The notes under the pieces: model-generated
The model's input: the letters and a program-made list of their open reading frames with translations, nothing else
Databases searched by the model: none
Told to the model about the DNA's origin: nothing
Shown: positions 50,456 through 59,827 of the stretch, in pieces
Position numbering within the stretch: the first letter of the stretch is position 1
Layout: each line of letters opens with the position of its first letter
Assembly (NCBI RefSeq): GCF_014384785.1
Contig: NZ_JACRSU010000005.1
Location: forward strand, 124,001 to 188,000
Length of the DNA stretch: 64,000 bases
Direction: 5' to 3'
Source: Congzhengia minquanensis
Lineage (GTDB): Bacteria > Bacillota > Clostridia > UBA1381 > UBA9506
Made by a program: the position numbers and the translations under genes

Positions 50456-51563
50456 CCTGAGTGCCCCCTTTTTTTAATACGATTTTCTTCCTGCACCGGA
50501 TTTTGTCAGGTGCGTTTTTCTGCACCAAAACGGTTTCGCCTGCTTTCGTAATTTCCCGGGCTTTTTTCAGCACCGACGCAGGGGTGCAGGTATCGTCATA
50601 CGTTAACAGAACGTCTGCATCGAACCCGTCTTCGCCTCCCACCAGGCGTTCTAATTGGTCTAAATACACGGCAAATCCAATGGCATCGGCATATTTTCCC
50701 ATTTTGTGCATCAGCTTGTCATATTGTCCGCCGCTTAAAACCCCTGCCGGAATTCCTTCTATATATCCGCGGAACACAATGCCGTTATAGTAGTTCATGT
50801 CGTTCACCACGGAAAAATCCAGCTGCACGTTATCGTCCAGCCCACATTCCGTCAGTGCGTCGCAAATGGCAGAAAGTATATCCGCTGCCGCTTTCATTTC
50901 GTCATTGATGCAAAGCTGGTCCAGTTTTTTTATCACGTCTTTCACCGGCCCATAAACTGAAACAAGTCCGGTAATTTTTTCTGTCAGTTTTTTTGAGAGG
51001 CCCTTTTTCTCGCAGACATTGACAAGCTCCGGCACGTTCTTTTCGCTCACCGCGTTTAAAGCTGCCGCTGTTTCTTCCGCGGTAAAGCCCGCCGCAGACA
51101 AAAAGCCCGATACAAACCCCATGTGGGAAATGTCCAGCACAAAGTTCGGGCTGATAAATTCCAGGCTTTTCACCGCAAGCATAATGACCTCGCAAATATT
51201 ATAGGTATCAATACTGCCAATGCACTCCAGTCCCGCCTGCATAATTTCTTTAAACGCGTGGGCGCCGCCGGATACGCGGTACACGTTTTCGTTATAATAA
51301 ACCTTTTGCACAAAGGTTTGTGCGTCGTCTGAATTTTTTATGATAGACACCGTAACGTCCGGCTTCATTGCCAGCAGTTTTCCGTTGGTATCGGTAAACG
51401 TGATGACTTTGTCGCTGATTAAAAAGTCTTTAATCTGCACATAGGTGTCATACTCTTCAAACTTGCTCATTTTAAACTGGGTATAGCCAAATTCGCGGTA
51501 AAGCTCTTTTAGCCCCTGCAAGGCTGCCGGGCCGCTTTTTGCACTATTTGCTGTCTGCTTCAT
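50442..51563 (-). CDS. hisZ: ATP phosphoribosyltransferase regulatory subunit HisZ
   Basis: 373-residue HisRS-like protein ('ALQGLKELYREFGYTQFKMSKFEEYD', 'MKPDVTVSI', 'GGQYDKLMHKMGK') with no tRNA-binding C-terminal domain; forms the octameric complex with short HisG and carries feedback control. Overlaps the regulator gene by 20 bases. Confidence 0.92.
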   Translation of the reverse strand: MKQTANSAKSGPAALQGLKELYREFGYTQFKMSKFEEYDTYVQIKDFLISDKVITFTDTNGKLLAMKPDVTVSIIKNSDDAQTFVQKVYYNENVYRVSGGAHAFKEIMQAGLECIGSIDTYNICEVIMLAVKSLEFISPNFVLDISHMGFVSGFLSAAGFTAEETAAALNAVSEKNVPELVNVCEKKGLSKKLTEKITGLVSVYGPVKDVIKKLDQLCINDEMKAAADILSAICDALTECGLDDNVQLDFSVVNDMNYYNGIVFRGYIEGIPAGVLSGGQYDKLMHKMGKYADAIGFAVYLDQLERLVGGEDGFDADVLLTYDDTCTPASVLKKAREITKAGETVLVQKNAPDKIRCRKKIVLKKGGTQVENG

Positions 51564-51843
51564 TGCTTAATCTCTCCAATACAATTGTATATCCGCCGCT
51601 GCCGTAGGAAATGCACTTGTTCACGCGGCTGATGGTAGCCGTGCTGGCTCCTGTTTCCTTCGCCACGTCGTTATAGGCCCTTCCCTCTTTTAAAAGCCGC
51701 GCGACCTCCAGCCGCTGGGCAATTTCCTGAATTTCTTTAATCGTACAGACATCTTCAAAAAATTTATAACATTCCTCCACAGATTTAAGGCTTAACACTG
51801 CGTGAAACAAATTATCCGTCAGTTTTGTCTGAAACTTTTCCAT
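51544..51843 (-). CDS. hisR: TrpR-like YerC/HisR-family regulator of the his operon
   Basis: 99 residues with a TrpR-superfamily helix-turn-helix (IKEIQEIAQRLEVARLLKEGRAYNDVAKETGASTATISRV). YerC/HisR proteins at the head of his operons in Clostridia and Bacilli are considered histidine-sensing repressors; first-gene position here supports autoregulation. ATG 51843 follows AAAGGAGGCGG. Confidence 0.85.
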   Translation of the reverse strand: MEKFQTKLTDNLFHAVLSLKSVEECYKFFEDVCTIKEIQEIAQRLEVARLLKEGRAYNDVAKETGASTATISRVNKCISYGSGGYTIVLERLSNEADSK

Positions 51844-51861
51844 TTTTCCGCCTCCTTTATC

Positions 51862-51906
51862 GCTTTAGCACACTAATATGATAGCACAGTTAATCGCTAA
51901 AGTCAA
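51862..51906 (-). promoter_or_regulatory. Promoter and candidate operator of the his operon
   Basis: TTGACT (51906-51901), 17-bp spacer, TATCAT (51883-51878). TTTAGCGAT next to the -35 box and GCTAAAGCGAT downstream of the -10 box contain an inverted TTTAGC/GCTAAA pair and a direct AGCGAT pair, a plausible regulator site around the promoter. Confidence 0.65.
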
Positions 51907-51970
51907 CCCGATTTTCATAAATTTAACAAAAAAGGCGGAAACAAATTTGTTTCCGCCAAATAAATATAGA

Positions 51971-53137
51971 TTATTTTGCCAGCAGCTCCTCTGCCAGTTG
52001 TTCCATTTCGTTTACGGTGTTTTCTTTCATGGTAGTTTTCATTGTCACCGCGTTATCGCAAATTGAAATGTTTTTCATGCCCTCCAGCATGGTGCGCATT
52101 ACTTTGCCTGCCGACGGCGCCCATGAGCCGTTTTCCACAATGGCGGCTTTTCTGTTTTGAAAGTTTTTTGCCTTCAAGTGGTGAAGAAACTCCTCCATGC
52201 AGGGAAACACGCCGGCGTCGTAGCTTGCTGCCGCAAACACAATTTTGTCGTAGCGGAATGCATCTTCAACGGCCTCGGCCATGTCGTCCCGGGCTAAATC
52301 TGTTACCACAACCTTTTTTGCGCCTTTTTCCGTTAAAATTTCGGAAAGCTTTCTGCAGGCGTTCATGGTGTTTCCGTGAATCGACGCGCAGGCAATGAAA
52401 ACGCCGTCGTCCTCCGGTTCGTAACGGCTCCACAGGTCATATTTTCCGATGTAATATTCTAAGTCCTCCGTTAAAACAGGGCCGTGAAGGGGACAAATTG
52501 TTTCAATTTCCAGTGTTTTTGCCTTTTTTAGCAATGTTTGAACCTGAGCGCCATATTTCCCCACAATATTAAAATAATACCGCCGGGCTTCGCACGTCCA
52601 GTCTTCCTGGGTGTCCAGCGTGCCGAATTTGCCGAATGCGTCGGCTGAGAAAAGTATCTTCTCGCTTGCTTCATAGGCAACCATGACCTCAGGCCAGTGC
52701 ACCATTGGAGCCATAATAAATTTTAAGGTGTGGCGGCCTAAGGAGAGCTCGTCTCCCTCGCTTACAGCAATGCAACGGTCTGTTAAATCCTCATCAAAAA
52801 ACTGCGGCAGCATGGCCTTGGCCTTTGCGCTGAGTATGAGCTTCATGTCCGGGTAATGCTCGCATATGTTTTGAATGTTTGCAGAATGGTCCGGCTCTAA
52901 GTGCAGAACCACTAAGTAATCCGGCTTCCTGTCACCGAGTATTTCTGTTATGTTTTGTTTCCATTCCGTTGACGCACGCTTATCCGCCGTGTCCATAATG
53001 GCGCACTTGTCGTCTAATATCACGTATGAATTATATGTCACGCCGTTTGGCACGACATATTGGCTTTCAAACAAATCAAGAGTTTTGTCGTTTACTCCTG
53101 CATAAAAAATAGAATCGGTTATTTGTCTGTTTGTCAC
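51971..53137 (-). CDS. fprA: A-type flavoprotein / flavodiiron protein FprA
   Basis: 388 residues: metallo-beta-lactamase-like diiron domain (HLEPDHS metal motif near residue 80, 'WPEVMVAYEA', 'PLHGPVL') and C-terminal flavodoxin domain ('ACASIHGNT'). Such enzymes reduce O2 to water or NO to N2O using electrons from rubredoxin. Start GTG 53137 follows AGGAGG; an upstream in-frame ATG at 53176 lies before the ribosome site. Downstream of rubredoxin and Hrb genes on the same strand. Confidence 0.92.
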   Translation of the reverse strand: MTNRQITDSIFYAGVNDKTLDLFESQYVVPNGVTYNSYVILDDKCAIMDTADKRASTEWKQNITEILGDRKPDYLVVLHLEPDHSANIQNICEHYPDMKLILSAKAKAMLPQFFDEDLTDRCIAVSEGDELSLGRHTLKFIMAPMVHWPEVMVAYEASEKILFSADAFGKFGTLDTQEDWTCEARRYYFNIVGKYGAQVQTLLKKAKTLEIETICPLHGPVLTEDLEYYIGKYDLWSRYEPEDDGVFIACASIHGNTMNACRKLSEILTEKGAKKVVVTDLARDDMAEAVEDAFRYDKIVFAAASYDAGVFPCMEEFLHHLKAKNFQNRKAAIVENGSWAPSAGKVMRTMLEGMKNISICDNAVTMKTTMKENTVNEMEQLAEELLAK

Positions 53138-53209
53138 TGTATGAATCCTCCTGACTGTTATCACGATAGCGCCCATGCAAAGTAACGCAGTTGCATGGGC
53201 GCAGATGGG

Positions 53210-53815
53210 TTAAATTCTTTCAAAATCTGATGCAGGGTGCTTGCAAATGGGGCAAACAAAGTCTTCGGGCAGTTCCTCGCCCTCATAGACATAGCCGCAG
53301 ATTTTACACCGCCAGCCCTTTGCCGCCTTTTTCTCTTCCGGTTTTGGCTTGATGTGGTCTTGGTAATAGGTATAGGTTACCGTTTCCCTTTCTGAAAGCA
53401 CTTCAGCCTCTAAAACATCTGCAGTGAAAAGCAGATGTGTTCCCATGTCAATCTCGTTGGTAACGTTTCCGCTGAAATATGCATTGGTGGTCTTCGTGAC
53501 ATAATAAACGCCGTTTTCACTTCGTTTCACGTCGTTGAAGCCCTCAAATTTATTCGTGTCTTTCCCACTTTGAAACCCAAACCGTTTGAACATGTTAAAG
53601 TCTGTTCCCTCACAGAGCACTGAAATGTTGAATTGCTTTGTATGTGAAATCATTTCACAGGTGTAGTTTTGCTTGTTTACAGCAAGCGCCAGCCGGTTCG
53701 GCGTGTTCGTCGCCTGAATGACGGTGTTCACAATGCAGCCGTTGTCCTTGCCGTTTTCTGCCGCTGTGAGCACATACAGGCCATATCCGATTTTAAAAAA
53801 TGCGCTGTTGTCCAT
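53210..53815 (-). CDS. hrb: High-molecular-weight rubredoxin Hrb (flavin reductase-rubredoxin fusion)
   Basis: 201 residues: N-terminal flavin-reductase domain (FKIGYGLYVLTAAENGKDNG) and C-terminal rubredoxin (WRCKICGYVYEGEE … FVCPICKHP, four Cys). In Moorella Hrb passes electrons from NADH to FprA; the neighbouring fprA gene fits that. Confidence 0.92.
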   Translation of the reverse strand: MDNSAFFKIGYGLYVLTAAENGKDNGCIVNTVIQATNTPNRLALAVNKQNYTCEMISHTKQFNISVLCEGTDFNMFKRFGFQSGKDTNKFEGFNDVKRSENGVYYVTKTTNAYFSGNVTNEIDMGTHLLFTADVLEAEVLSERETVTYTYYQDHIKPKPEEKKAAKGWRCKICGYVYEGEELPEDFVCPICKHPASDFERI

Positions 53816-53846
53816 TTGCGTCCCCCTTTCGATGTTGGTAATTGTG

Positions 53847-54008
53847 TTACTCCGCTTTTGAAAACTGGTCTTTGCCTACGCCGCAAAGAGGACAAACCCA
53901 ATCCTCCGGCAAGTTTTCAAATGATGTTCCCGGCGCAATTCCGTTGTCCGGGTCGCCAGCCTCCGGGTCGTAGACATAACCGCATACGTCGCATACAAAT
54001 TTTTCCAT
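53847..54008 (-). CDS. Rubredoxin
   Basis: 53 residues, [18 protein letters not shown] … [13 protein letters not shown], both CxxC loops present. ATG 54008 follows AGGAGG. Electron carrier for the flavodiiron protein downstream. Confidence 0.93.
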   Translation of the reverse strand: MEKFVCDVCGYVYDPEAGDPDNGIAPGTSFENLPEDWVCPLCGVGKDQFSKAE

Positions 54009-54054
54009 TAGAAAAACCTCCTGTTATAAAAAATAAATTTAAAATAAGCTTTGG

Positions 54055-55257
54055 TTATTTGGTTAAAACCTTTGCAATGTCCGGCAAAATTTCTAAGCTG
54101 CGGGGCAAAATCCCTTTCATGTAGGCAATCACCACGCCGTAGTTGGTCATGGGGATGCCGGCGTCTTCTGCGCACTTCATGCGAAAGCGCACCTCCCGTT
54201 CATTGAGCATGCATCCGCCGCAATGAATGATGAGGGATGTCCCGGATAAATCCTCCGGAAATTCTGTTCCCGAAACGGTTTTTATCGTAAGTTCTTTGCC
54301 TGTGTAGGACTTCAGCCACCCCGGGATTTTCACCGTGCCAATGTCGTCGCACTGGCGGTGGTGGGTGCAGCCCTCTGCAATTAAAACTGTGTCGCCGTCC
54401 TTTAAGCTTTCTATGATTGCCACGCCGTGTACCGCACCTTTTAGGTATCCTTTATATCTTGCCATTAAAATCGAAAAAGATGTAAGAGGAATATTCTGCG
54501 GCACAATTTTTGACACAAAACCAAAGGCCTGGCTGTCAGTAATCACTAAAGACGGCGGTGTTTTTAAATTTTCCAGCGTTTCTTTTAGCTGTGTTTCCTT
54601 GACCACTGCCGCTGCAGCGTCTGCGTCTAAAATGTCGCGAAGGGTTTGCTGCTGGGGCAAAATCAGTCTGCCCTTGGGGGCGGCAGCGTCGATTGGTGTC
54701 ACTAAAACCACAGTGTCCCCCGGGGAAATCAGGTCGCCCACAATCCGTTTTGTGTCTGCATCTGTTTTAATCAGCCGGGCAATTGTTTCTTTCAGCTCAA
54801 AAATCCCCTGGCCTGTTTCTGCGCTTACGCTTACTTCATTCTCCGCAAGGTCTTGTTTTTTTGCAAGATCTTGTTTATTATATGCAATCACATAAGGAAT
54901 ATTTTTTTCTTTAAAAATGGCGAGCAACTGGCTGTCGCAGCTGGATCGTCCTATTGTGCCGTCAATTACCAGCACCGCCGCGTCGCACTTGTTCAGCACC
55001 TGCTTTGTCTTTTTCACACGCAGGGCGCCTAAATCGCCGCTGTCGTCAAACCCCGGGGTATCAATTATCATCACCGGCCCCATGGGAAGCAGCTCCATGG
55101 ATTTATAAACTGGGTCTGTTGTGGTGCCCAAGGTGTCTGAAACCACGGAAAGCTCCTGCCCCGTCACTGCATTCACCACGCTGGATTTGCCTGCGTTCCT
55201 GCGGCCGAAAAAGCCAATGTGAATCCGCTCGCCGGAGGGGGTGTTATTCAGTCCCAC
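54055..55257 (-). CDS. hydF: [FeFe]-hydrogenase maturation GTPase HydF
   Basis: 400 residues: GTPase domain with GRRNAGKSS, DTPGFDD, NKQD; then a dimerization region and a C-terminal cluster domain with 'CTHHRQCDDIG' and 'HCGGCMLNEREV' (Fe-S ligands). HydF is the scaffold for the H-cluster 2Fe subcluster. GTG 55257 follows AGGAGGGA. Confidence 0.93.
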   Translation of the reverse strand: MGLNNTPSGERIHIGFFGRRNAGKSSVVNAVTGQELSVVSDTLGTTTDPVYKSMELLPMGPVMIIDTPGFDDSGDLGALRVKKTKQVLNKCDAAVLVIDGTIGRSSCDSQLLAIFKEKNIPYVIAYNKQDLAKKQDLAENEVSVSAETGQGIFELKETIARLIKTDADTKRIVGDLISPGDTVVLVTPIDAAAPKGRLILPQQQTLRDILDADAAAAVVKETQLKETLENLKTPPSLVITDSQAFGFVSKIVPQNIPLTSFSILMARYKGYLKGAVHGVAIIESLKDGDTVLIAEGCTHHRQCDDIGTVKIPGWLKSYTGKELTIKTVSGTEFPEDLSGTSLIIHCGGCMLNEREVRFRMKCAEDAGIPMTNYGVVIAYMKGILPRSLEILPDIAKVLTK

Positions 55258-55268
55258 AGCGCTCCCTC

Positions 55269-56687
55269 CTAAAACCTGAAATCACGGATGCCGTGTTCAA
55301 TTTTTTCTAAATGGTCGCGGCAAATTTCCCGCACCTTTTCTTTCGGTATATTGTTTACCTCAGCCGCTATCAGCGCTTCGCCAATTTTTCGGGTTTCGGT
55401 TGATGCATAGTCCATTAAAAATTCTTTCAGCGTCATCAGCGCGTTGGGGTGGCAGCAGTTTGCGATCTGGCCGGATTTACAAAGGCTCATAAACCGGTCT
55501 CCCGTTCTGCCCTCGCGGTAGCAGGCTGTGCAGAACGACGGAATATAGCCCAGCTCCATCAGCCATTTCACAACCTCGTCTAACGTTCTTTGGTCGCTTA
55601 CGTCGAACTGGGCGGAGTTTTCCTCCTCCGGTTCCGGCTGGCTGTATCCGCCCACAGAGGTTTTGGAAGCGCCGCTGATTTGGGAAACGCCCAGGCGAAT
55701 CACCTTTTCGCGCACGGCCTTGCTCTCCCTGGTGGAGATTATCATGCCCGTGTAGGGAACAGAAATGCGGATCAGGGCACAAATTTTTGCAAACGTTTCG
55801 TCGTCAATGCCGTTGTCGAACATGTCCGGGTCGATGTCGTCCGCCCGTTTTATCCTGGGAACGCTGATGGTATGAGGTCCAACGCCGTGAACTGCCTCTA
55901 AATGCTCTGCATGCATCAAAAGCGCTGCAAATTCATATTTATAAAGTTCTAAGCCAAACAAAACGCCCAGGCCAACATCGTCAATGCCGCCTTCCATGGC
56001 CCTGCCCATTGCCTCGGTGTGGTAGGCATAGTCGTGCTTGGGGCCTGTGGGGTGAAGCTTCAAGTAGCTTTCCTTGTGGTAGGTTTCCTGAAACAAAATA
56101 TACGTTCCAATTCCCGCGTCTTTTAGCTTTCTGTAGTTTTCCACGGTGGTGGCTGCGATATTCACGTTTACCCGCCGGATTGCGCCGTTTTTATGCTTGA
56201 TGGAATAAATGGTGTTGATGCTTTCTAAAATATACTCGATTGGGTTGATTTCCGGGTGTTCCCCCGCTTCAATCGCCAGGCGCTTGTGCCCCATGTCCTG
56301 CAGGGCCGTCACCTCGCGGACGATTTCCTCCTGTGTCAGCTTTTTGCGGGCAATGTGTTTGTTTTTCATGTGATAGGGACAGTATACGCACCCATTCACA
56401 CAGTAGTTGGATAGGTAAAGGGGCGCAAACATTACAATTCGGTTCCCATAAAAATCTTTTTTAATCTGCTCTGCCAAGTCGTAGCACTCCGCAATCTTTT
56501 CCGGAAGGTCACAGGCCATGAGCACAGACGCCTCCCGGTGGGAAAGGCCCTTGCGCCGCTTTGCTTTTTCAATAATTTCATCAATCAGTTTCACATTGTT
56601 TTTGTTTTGTTCGGCGTAGTTTAAAGTGTCCTCTACCTCGTTGTGGTCGATGAACTCCTCCGCCTTTAACGATTTTGGGTTATACAT
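55269..56687 (-). CDS. hydG: [FeFe]-hydrogenase maturase HydG (radical SAM tyrosine lyase)
   Basis: 472 residues. Radical SAM motif in YCVNGCVYCPYH and a C-terminal Cys set (FCTACYREGRTGDRFMSLCKSG) that binds the auxiliary cluster. It makes CO and cyanide ligands from tyrosine. Hydrogenase structural genes and hydE are not in the window. Confidence 0.95.
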   Translation of the reverse strand: MYNPKSLKAEEFIDHNEVEDTLNYAEQNKNNVKLIDEIIEKAKRRKGLSHREASVLMACDLPEKIAECYDLAEQIKKDFYGNRIVMFAPLYLSNYCVNGCVYCPYHMKNKHIARKKLTQEEIVREVTALQDMGHKRLAIEAGEHPEINPIEYILESINTIYSIKHKNGAIRRVNVNIAATTVENYRKLKDAGIGTYILFQETYHKESYLKLHPTGPKHDYAYHTEAMGRAMEGGIDDVGLGVLFGLELYKYEFAALLMHAEHLEAVHGVGPHTISVPRIKRADDIDPDMFDNGIDDETFAKICALIRISVPYTGMIISTRESKAVREKVIRLGVSQISGASKTSVGGYSQPEPEEENSAQFDVSDQRTLDEVVKWLMELGYIPSFCTACYREGRTGDRFMSLCKSGQIANCCHPNALMTLKEFLMDYASTETRKIGEALIAAEVNNIPKEKVREICRDHLEKIEHGIRDFRF

Positions 56688-56771
56688 AATAAAAAAACAT
56701 CCTTTCTTCCGGGTCAGAACCCTCTTTCCCGTCAGTTAAATTTTATATAATTCCGGCATTGGCCGGGGTTA

Positions 56772-57020
56772 TTACTTTAAATTGGAATATGCGGTTTTTG
56801 CACTGACGCCGGGAAGCTTTCCGATTTTACCCGATAACGCACAAATAACCTCCTCCGGCGCGTCGATCGCAATGCTGATAATATTTACGCCCCGCTCCCT
56901 GTAAGGAATGCCCATTCTTCCGATAATATATATTCCATAGGTGTGCAGCACAGTGTTTAGTTCCTGCACGGAGTTTTCATTTTCCACTACAATTCCGATG
57001 ACCGCCACTCTCGTTTCCAT
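56772..57020 (-). CDS. TM1266-type iron-only hydrogenase system regulator
   Basis: 82 residues with an ACT/NikR-C-like fold pattern: TRVAVIGIVVENE … 'GIYIIGRMGIPYRERGVNIISI'. Proteins of this family sit beside hydEFG genes and are called putative regulators; no DNA-binding domain is visible, so mode of action is unknown. ATG 57020 follows GAGGGAG; the preceding GTG is not used. Confidence 0.85.
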   Translation of the reverse strand: METRVAVIGIVVENENSVQELNTVLHTYGIYIIGRMGIPYRERGVNIISIAIDAPEEVICALSGKIGKLPGVSAKTAYSNLK

Positions 57021-57043
57021 GTGCACTGCTCCCTCAACTCATA

Positions 57044-57093
57044 TTGACAATCTATTTCATTTATATTATACTATATAAAACATGTTTTGTCTA
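57044..57093. promoter_or_regulatory. Overlapping divergent promoters with palindrome
   Basis: Plus strand: TTGACA (57044-57049) and TATACT (57067-57072), 17 bp apart. Minus strand: TAGACA (57093-57088) and TATAAT (57070-57065), 17 bp apart. The -10 boxes overlap. A 12-bp perfect palindrome AAAACATGTTTT (57077-57088) lies in both. Confidence 0.7.
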
Positions 57094-57149
57094 TTTTTTC
57101 ACGAAAGAAACATAAAAATTTAAAAAATTTTAACAGGGAGGTTGAAACA

Positions 57150-57833
57150 ATGGAATATGAAATCTGGGGCGGCAATCTGCCCGCTGTAACCATGAAGCTT
57201 TCCCGCGGGGAAAGCGTTTGCACCCAGTCTGGAGGCATGTGCTGGATGACGGACCAAATTGACATGATGACCAACGCCAAAGGCGGTGTGTTAAAGGGTT
57301 TAGGTCGCCTGCTAACGGGGGATTCGCTGTTTATTGCCACCTACACCGCGAGAACCGACGGACAAGAGATTACGTTTTCCGCCACCATTCCGGGAGAAAT
57401 TAAAATGTTTGAAATCGGCAACGGGTATGAAATTGTGGCGCAGAAAGGTGCGTTCCTTTGCTCAGAGCCAGACGTTGAAATAACCACCGACTTTACTGTT
57501 GGGATTAAGGGCGGCCTTTTTGGCGGAGAGGGATTTTTGCTTCAGCGGTATAAGGGCAACGGCAAGGTGTTTTGCGAGCTGGACGGCTCCATCCGCGAAA
57601 TTGACTTGGCCCCCGGCCAAACCTATAAGGTGGATACGGGCAACGTTGCGGCCTTTGAAGGCACGGTTACCTATTCGGTAGAATTTGTAAAAGGGTTTAA
57701 AAACCTGCTGTTCGGCGGCGAGGGCCTGGCGCTCACCACGCTTACCGGTCCTGGTAAAATTTGGCTGCAGACCATGGCCATTGACGAGCTTGCATCGCGG
57801 ATTATTCCCTTTGTGCCACAAAAATCAAACTGA
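57150..57833 (+). CDS. AIM24 / TIGR00266-family protein
   Basis: 227 residues rich in Gly and beta-strand patterns ('GGVLKGLGRLLTGDSLFIATYTA', 'GGLFGGEGFLLQRYKGNGKVF', 'NLLFGGEGLALTTLTGPG'). Members are widespread, cytosolic and of unknown function. ATG 57150 follows GGGAGG; a longer in-frame start lacks a site. Confidence 0.85.
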   Translation: MEYEIWGGNLPAVTMKLSRGESVCTQSGGMCWMTDQIDMMTNAKGGVLKGLGRLLTGDSLFIATYTARTDGQEITFSATIPGEIKMFEIGNGYEIVAQKGAFLCSEPDVEITTDFTVGIKGGLFGGEGFLLQRYKGNGKVFCELDGSIREIDLAPGQTYKVDTGNVAAFEGTVTYSVEFVKGFKNLLFGGEGLALTTLTGPGKIWLQTMAIDELASRIIPFVPQKSN

Positions 57834-57855
57834 TTGAAAACAAAATTCAGTAAAA

Positions 57856-57890
57856 AACCTCATATACTCCGATAAGGAGTATATGAGGTT
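57856..57890 (-). terminator. Terminator of the HtrA-stalk operon
   Basis: AACCTCATATACTCC / GGAGTATATGAGGTT (15-bp perfect stem, GATAA loop), T-run on the minus strand. Confidence 0.85.
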
Positions 57891-57905
57891 ACATTTATTT
57901 TAACG

Positions 57906-59804
57906 CTATTTTACTGTCATATTGGTCAGTACTTCAGATACCTTCAATCCTGTTTTGCCGCTATAAAAAAGTTCCGGCTCCAATAACGTTATCTGGATTA
58001 CTTTTCCCTTGGAAACACCGATATAAATTGTAGCATAAAGGATTTCTCCGTCGTCGCTTACCGATTTAAGCTGCATTTTCTGAAACGTTACGCCGTTTAA
58101 AGTAACTCCTTCCACTTTGTCTATCAGTGTGTTTTTAAATGCTGAGTCTTTCAGCATGGAATCTTTCACATAGTTCATAACCGTTGCTGCCGGCACAGCA
58201 GTTTCATTAGCATAAATTTCGAACATAATGAGCGAAGCGGTATTTCTGTCAAATGCCGAATACCGTCCGGATTTATCAGAGATATCCTGATTGGTTTCTT
58301 CTTGCCATGAACCCGGAAGTTCAAAAGAAACTGATTTTAAATCCACTCTGAGCGGCCTTGAAAAGTCGGGGTCATTGCGCATCATGTCGCCGATTTCATC
58401 TCGGCTTAATTTTTCCACTTTAAAAGTGGGAAGAATTTGCTCAATGATTGCCGTATCCTTTTCGCTGGTTTCCACCGCAATGTTGTACACATAATTGCCC
58501 AGTTCAAAGAAAACATCGGCAAACGATTTGTCATCATTCACAGAGTTTTTAACGGTATATCCATACCGCAGCCCGCTGATACCGGAAATAGTATAATTTT
58601 GCAGTTGTTCAAATGTGGTTAAATTCGGGTTCAGCCGGCCGCAATTCGAGGTTTTGTCTAAATCCGCAAGTTTTTTTGCCGTGCAGTTTTCTGTTTTGGA
58701 AAAAATCGCAATACTACATCTGCTGTTCTGATGTTCATAGCTTTTGCTTTTAAATTCCAAAACATTTTCCTCCTGGCTGTTCTCGTTTAGGCAAAGATAG
58801 GCAGGAACACGCACCGAGAGTTTAAATTTGTTGTTTTCATATAAGTAATAGCCATCGGGATCTACTGTAGACAAATTATAAACGTCTTCGCCTGAGCCGT
58901 CCCACGTACTGAAGCTGTGAAACAACTCGTCAATTTTTGCAACATCCTCTTTCGGCGTGTCTAATGACACAACAGATGAAACGATATAATCAAACTTTTT
59001 GGTATAAATCATCTTAAGTTCAACGTTTTCTTCCTTGGATTTGCATTTTACATGGGCAAATTCGTTACCCTGACTGTCCTTGCCTGTTTCCGCTTTCATT
59101 AAAGTGGTTCCCGCCGCCAAATCCTTTAAGTTACTTAATGCTTCCTGAATATCCCCCTTTTCTGGGTTGCTATAATTTGCCGTAACGCTGAACCGGTTTT
59201 CATATCCGTCCATATAAAAAACCGAATCGCCGTTGGACGTTCTATAGTCAATAGACATGTTTTTCGGGGTATCAATGCTCCATTTAAAATAACTGTCTCC
59301 GGTTTTGGCCAGTTCTGTTTTTCCCTGTACCGTATCGTTATGTATGGCTTCTTTCGTTACGGTTACACGGCTGGTTGCCCCGTCGAACCCAACGGTTGCG
59401 CCAAAGGTTTCAGAAATAAACCTCAGCGGAACCATGGTAATGCCATTTGCACTCAAGGCTGGCGGCTCGGGCAAAGTTTCATTGTGGTCATTCACCTGGG
59501 CGACTTTGCTGTTAATGTGCAAAACAATGTTTACGTCGGGATAGGTTAACGTAATTTTCTGCGTTGTACCGTCCCAATCCACCTGGGCGCCAAACGCTTC
59601 TGTAATTACGCGCAGCGGCACCAGCGTGGTGCCTTCGCCAACGATATAGGGCGTTTCAACCTCTATGTTCTGGCCGTTGATGGATAATACACTGTCGCCG
59701 ACAGCAAATTGAATTTCCACTTTTTCCGCGCCGTCTGCAAATGCTGTAAAGCACGAAAGGCACAGGATGCACCCAACAATTACGCTTAATAACTTTCTTT
59801 TCAT
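57906..59804 (-). CDS. Secreted protein with two N-terminal stalk (copper-amine-oxidase-N) motifs
   Basis: 632 residues: signal peptide, then two copies of the stalk pattern ('GEGTTLVPLRVITEAFGAQVDWDG' and 'NGITMVPLRFISETFGATVGFDG'). The remainder has three related beta-rich segments each with 'TFEQL/KNSV' or 'VSFELPGSWQEET'-like strands, of no recognised function. ATG 59804 follows AGAGGGG. Second gene after the HtrA-like protease; perhaps a substrate or partner. Confidence 0.75.
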   Translation of the reverse strand: MKRKLLSVIVGCILCLSCFTAFADGAEKVEIQFAVGDSVLSINGQNIEVETPYIVGEGTTLVPLRVITEAFGAQVDWDGTTQKITLTYPDVNIVLHINSKVAQVNDHNETLPEPPALSANGITMVPLRFISETFGATVGFDGATSRVTVTKEAIHNDTVQGKTELAKTGDSYFKWSIDTPKNMSIDYRTSNGDSVFYMDGYENRFSVTANYSNPEKGDIQEALSNLKDLAAGTTLMKAETGKDSQGNEFAHVKCKSKEENVELKMIYTKKFDYIVSSVVSLDTPKEDVAKIDELFHSFSTWDGSGEDVYNLSTVDPDGYYLYENNKFKLSVRVPAYLCLNENSQEENVLEFKSKSYEHQNSRCSIAIFSKTENCTAKKLADLDKTSNCGRLNPNLTTFEQLQNYTISGISGLRYGYTVKNSVNDDKSFADVFFELGNYVYNIAVETSEKDTAIIEQILPTFKVEKLSRDEIGDMMRNDPDFSRPLRVDLKSVSFELPGSWQEETNQDISDKSGRYSAFDRNTASLIMFEIYANETAVPAATVMNYVKDSMLKDSAFKNTLIDKVEGVTLNGVTFQKMQLKSVSDDGEILYATIYIGVSKGKVIQITLLEPELFYSGKTGLKVSEVLTNMTVK

Positions 59805-59827
59805 ACAAACCCCTCTTTTCTTATAAT

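Noticed and set aside
51844-51910. T-box or his attenuator upstream of the histidine operon
   Set aside because: The start codon is about 30 bases from the predicted transcript start; no space for a T-box, and no His-codon leader peptide.
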